Source: Cristatella mucedo
Lineage: Eukaryota; Bryozoa; Phylactolaemata; Cristatellidae
Reading direction: 5' to 3'
Assembly: GCA_009760855.2 (NCBI GenBank)
Contig: WPIO01000008.1
Span: 1,470,001-1,532,500, forward strand
DNA: 62,500 nucleotides
The notes under the pieces were generated by a model, which was not told where the DNA came from, ran no database searches, and saw only the letters and a list, made by a program, of their open reading frames with translations. A program made the position numbers and the translations under genes. Positions 59,921-62,500 of this stretch are shown here, piece by piece. Positions within the stretch are counted from its first letter, which is position 1; each line of letters opens with the position of its first letter.

Positions 59921-61312
59921 CACTAGAACGCATACGCGTGCCTGAGCGAAGCCAATGAACTGCTGGCACTCACACGACGATGTACATAGCGTGCATTTAA
60001 CGAAGCCGCCAGTTAGCCAGGACGGATCGGATGCCAGCGCAGCGGCTGCGATGCCAGTCGAGACGAAATGCATCGGCTCGGAGCCGATCCCTTGTGGAGT
60101 TGGTAGTCGAAAAGGAAGCTACCGAGACAAATATTGGATGTTTTCCCGGCCTCACCTCCGGTTGCCTCCGGTCAGTTTCCTTCCGAGGCAGAACCGTGCT
60201 GGTCAATCGCAGATTCGCGACGCGTTTGCACACCCAAGGTCAAGGCTGCCTCGTAGCGCTCGCTCAGGCATTCTTACTACCTCACGCCAGGTATGGGAGG
60301 CAGGCGGCCTCGCCCCCTTCTCCCGAAGCCACTCTGCTCCAAATCGGAGTTCGGCGAGCCCTCTTTAACTCAGGGGTAAAATCAGCGACCAGTCTCGTTT
60401 CTATTTTACTCCTATACTACCGCCGCCCGATCAGTTGGTGTCCCGTCGTTGTGACGCGAAATGCTAAGCGTGTCCTCCGTAAGGTGTAGAGCGACCGTGA
60501 ACTCCGAAAGTTTAGGATAGCGTGTGCGGCTAGCCTCTCGGCTGGCTTAGTGTCATGCACAAAAAGCAGCACGTGATGTACTTTAAGGGTATACGTATGA
60601 CTGGAGACAGTCGTAGCCTCACGCTCTGACTGCACGCGGGCGAAACACGGAAACATCGAGGGAGGGCGGCCTTCGACAACGGTGTATTTGGGCTCGCAGC
60701 GCGAATGTGCAGCCGCTCTCCCCTTCCCAGTCTGCGTTCCCACCGAACTCCGGGCTCGGCTCGCTCCTTCCGGGAAGCAGCCCGATCACGAGCGGGCCAA
60801 GCCGTATCACGAGGGGGGCGGACCAGCGAGCAGCGGCCGAGCACTTGCCTACCGTAAGACTACATGCCCCTGACCATTAGACTACAACAATGACTCGGGG
60901 AATATGTTCATGCGATACATAATATACCACATGACCACGAAGGCCGAAAAGCTCTCGCCGGCCGCGCCAGCCGCTGCTCAGCTCCCACGCTCTCACTCGT
61001 GGCTCCTGGCTCTTCCTCAAGATAAAAAGGAGTTACTATCTACTTATGGACAACCTTTTGACGTTAGTGTCGTTTTCCAAGTTGAGGCGAGTTGAGGGCG
61101 AGCGGTGTCTGTCTGGTTTCAGACCTCGATGCGTCCAGAAAGAGAGGCATGAGCTGTATCAAGGGTCTCGCTGACAACGTGGCCGCGTGCGTGAGCCGCC
61201 GCCGCCATTCCTCCGGCTCAGCAGGCGATGAGCCGTTGCCTACTGCCGGGCCCGAATCCGCTGGCGCACCGGTCGCGGCGGGCCCCTAGCTCCAAGCTCA
61301 AGGAAGACTCGC
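59921..61312. other. No recognisable gene
   Basis: GC-rich in parts, with overlapping frames on both strands but no domain that I recognise. No repeat match was found. Confidence 0.4.
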
Positions 61313-61330
61313 GGGGGGGGGGGGGGGGGG
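61313..61330. repeat. Poly-G tract (18 G)
   Basis: Uninterrupted run of G in GC-rich DNA without an assigned gene. Confidence 0.95.
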
Positions 61331-61524
61331 CGCTGGACTAAGACTAAGGCGTGGATGAAGAAGCCGCGCGCGGTGCAAGCCGAAGCTCGCACCTGCGCGC
61401 CTCGGCGGACCTTGGAAGGGCCACCCGCCGCAAGGGAATGGCGTCTGGAATGCCTGGCCACTGTCATCGGTCGTGCGAATGTGGCATGCAAGACGGCAGC
61501 GGCACACCAGCGGGCGGTCCGGAT

Positions 61525-61710
61525 TTTTTTATGGCGACCCATCGGCAGGAAGCCATCGAATAGTCGGGATGTTTTTATGGCGACCCATCGGCAGGAAGCC
61601 ATCGAATAGTCGGGATGTTTTTATTGCCACCCATCGGCAGGAAGCCATCGAATAGTCGGGATGTTTTTATTGCTACCCATTGGCAGGAAGCCGTCGAATA
61701 GCAACCGCCG
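61525..61710. repeat. 46 bp minisatellite, four units
   Basis: The words atggcgacccatcggcagga, attgccacccatcgg and attgctacccattgg start at 61531, 61577, 61623 and 61669, exactly 46 apart. The units change stepwise from left to right. The unit is not a multiple of three, so it is not a protein repeat. Confidence 0.96.
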
Positions 61711-61805
61711 TGCACGAACGGAGCCGCAGTTCCAGGCATTCACCATTAACATAGGAAAGCGGGTCAAATATTCGAAGGATGCGGCGCGATTGCATCGGTA
61801 GAAGA

Positions 61806-61808
<3 letters not shown>

Positions 61809-61889
<81 letters not shown>

Positions 61890-61935
61890 AGAGAGAGAGA
61901 AAGAGAGAGACAGACACAGGCAGGCAGACAGACAC
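61809..61935. repeat. (GA)n purine tract with GAAA and CAGA variants
   Basis: GA units with gaaagaaaga interruptions, ending in cagacacaggcaggcagac. Confidence 0.95.
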
Positions 61936-62284
61936 AGACAGACGGATGCAGCGATCCCTCTTGCAACATGAGCGACCCCCCTCCCCGGTGCTGTAGCCAA
62001 TGACGAGCTCGCCGGATGGCTAGCCAGCTCGCCCGACAAGTCGCGCCTCGAAGCTCAAGCCTGTGTGCGATCCCGATGTGCTACGAGGCGACTGCAGGTG
62101 CTCTGACCAAACTGCTCTGACAATCAACCAATGGGAACCAGCTCAGCGTGAATACACGCTACATAAAACACGGCGTGACGAGTGGTGCCGCTTCTTTCGG
62201 AGACGACTGCTCAGGGCGACCACGAGCGATGAGTGATGGCTTCGTATGTCACAGCAGTGCCACAGCCTATGTCGCAGCAGGCGA

Positions 62285-62500
62285 CGGTCCACTCCGGCTT
62301 CGCTGAAGTAGACTGCAGACTGGAGTACTGGAGACTGGAGTGGATCTGATGCGGGCGTTCAAGGAAAGGTCATTTAAAAAAAGGGCATCCAGATTGCTGG
62401 ATCCCGATGCTACAGGAGATACGCTGGCCGAACCCATCGCGGCGGTTTTAGGAGGCTGTGACTTCAGAGTCGCATCAGACTTGCCCATCGCTAGTAAACT
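62285..62500 (-). mobile_element. LINE A RT fragment at the window edge
   Basis: The minus strand reads MGSASVSPVASGSSNLDALF and LNDLSLNARIRST, matching GSASISPVASARNLGVIF and SDLSLDDHISST in the LINE A at 27560. It extends beyond the window. Confidence 0.75.

Overview
The window is nuclear DNA of an invertebrate animal. Protein-coding genes are split by GT-AG introns whose phases match. The intergenic space is full of decayed L2/CR1-like non-LTR retrotransposons, tRNA-headed SINEs, a hAT DNA transposon, 28S rRNA pseudogene pieces and microsatellites. There is no bacterial or viral gene organisation. Secreted antistasin-like and tectonin-type lectin genes would suit a lophotrochozoan or another marine invertebrate, but the sequence alone does not settle the taxon.

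Three host genes can be supported, all on the minus strand. (1) Positions 4081 to 224 and beyond the left edge hold six exons of an organic anion transporting polypeptide (SLCO/OATP family), from the start codon through about TM9. Its GC-rich start region carries a (CCG)n polyproline tract. (2) Positions 13425 to 12541 hold an intact single-exon gene for a secreted lectin of six tectonin repeats, with a TATA box upstream. (3) Positions 55880 to 51964 hold the first three exons of a secreted protein with a signal peptide and two antistasin-like domains. Its 3.4 kb second intron holds LINE remains and a long (GA)n tract.

Most of the rest is repeats. LINE A is an L2/CR1-like element with a (TTA)n-type 3' tail. 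LINE B is a related element with a tail rich in TGTAA or TGTCA. Both occur as many 5'-truncated fragments. A long LINE B (34950 to 30600) is split by a LINE A insertion. A long LINE A (46205 to 40730) is split by a 2.77 kb hAT transposon with inverted termini and an 8 bp target duplication. A 2.5 to 2.9 kb unit containing a piece of 28S rRNA occurs twice (9237-12130 and 28365-30856). The first copy lies between two copies of the lectin gene's 3' flank. An unclassified repeat, C1 plus C2, recurs in a conserved order after LINE A 3' ends at about 16.5-18.2, 20-22.6, 35.3-38 and 46.2-48.2 kb. Two SINE families are visible, and one shares its 3' end with LINE A.

Layout: 0.2-4.7 kb transporter and CpG-rich promoter; 4.7-12.3 kb repeats and first rDNA-derived unit; 12.3-14 kb lectin gene; 14-28.3 kb LINE and repeat C mosaic; 28.4-35 kb second rDNA-derived unit and nested LINEs; 35-48.2 kb repeat C, tandem array and hAT-in-LINE nest; 48.5-49.5 kb orphan GC-rich island; 49.6-51.6 kb LINE and SINE pieces; 51.9-56.5 kb antistasin-like gene and its island; 56.8-62.5 kb minisatellites, LINE and SINE pieces and unassigned DNA.
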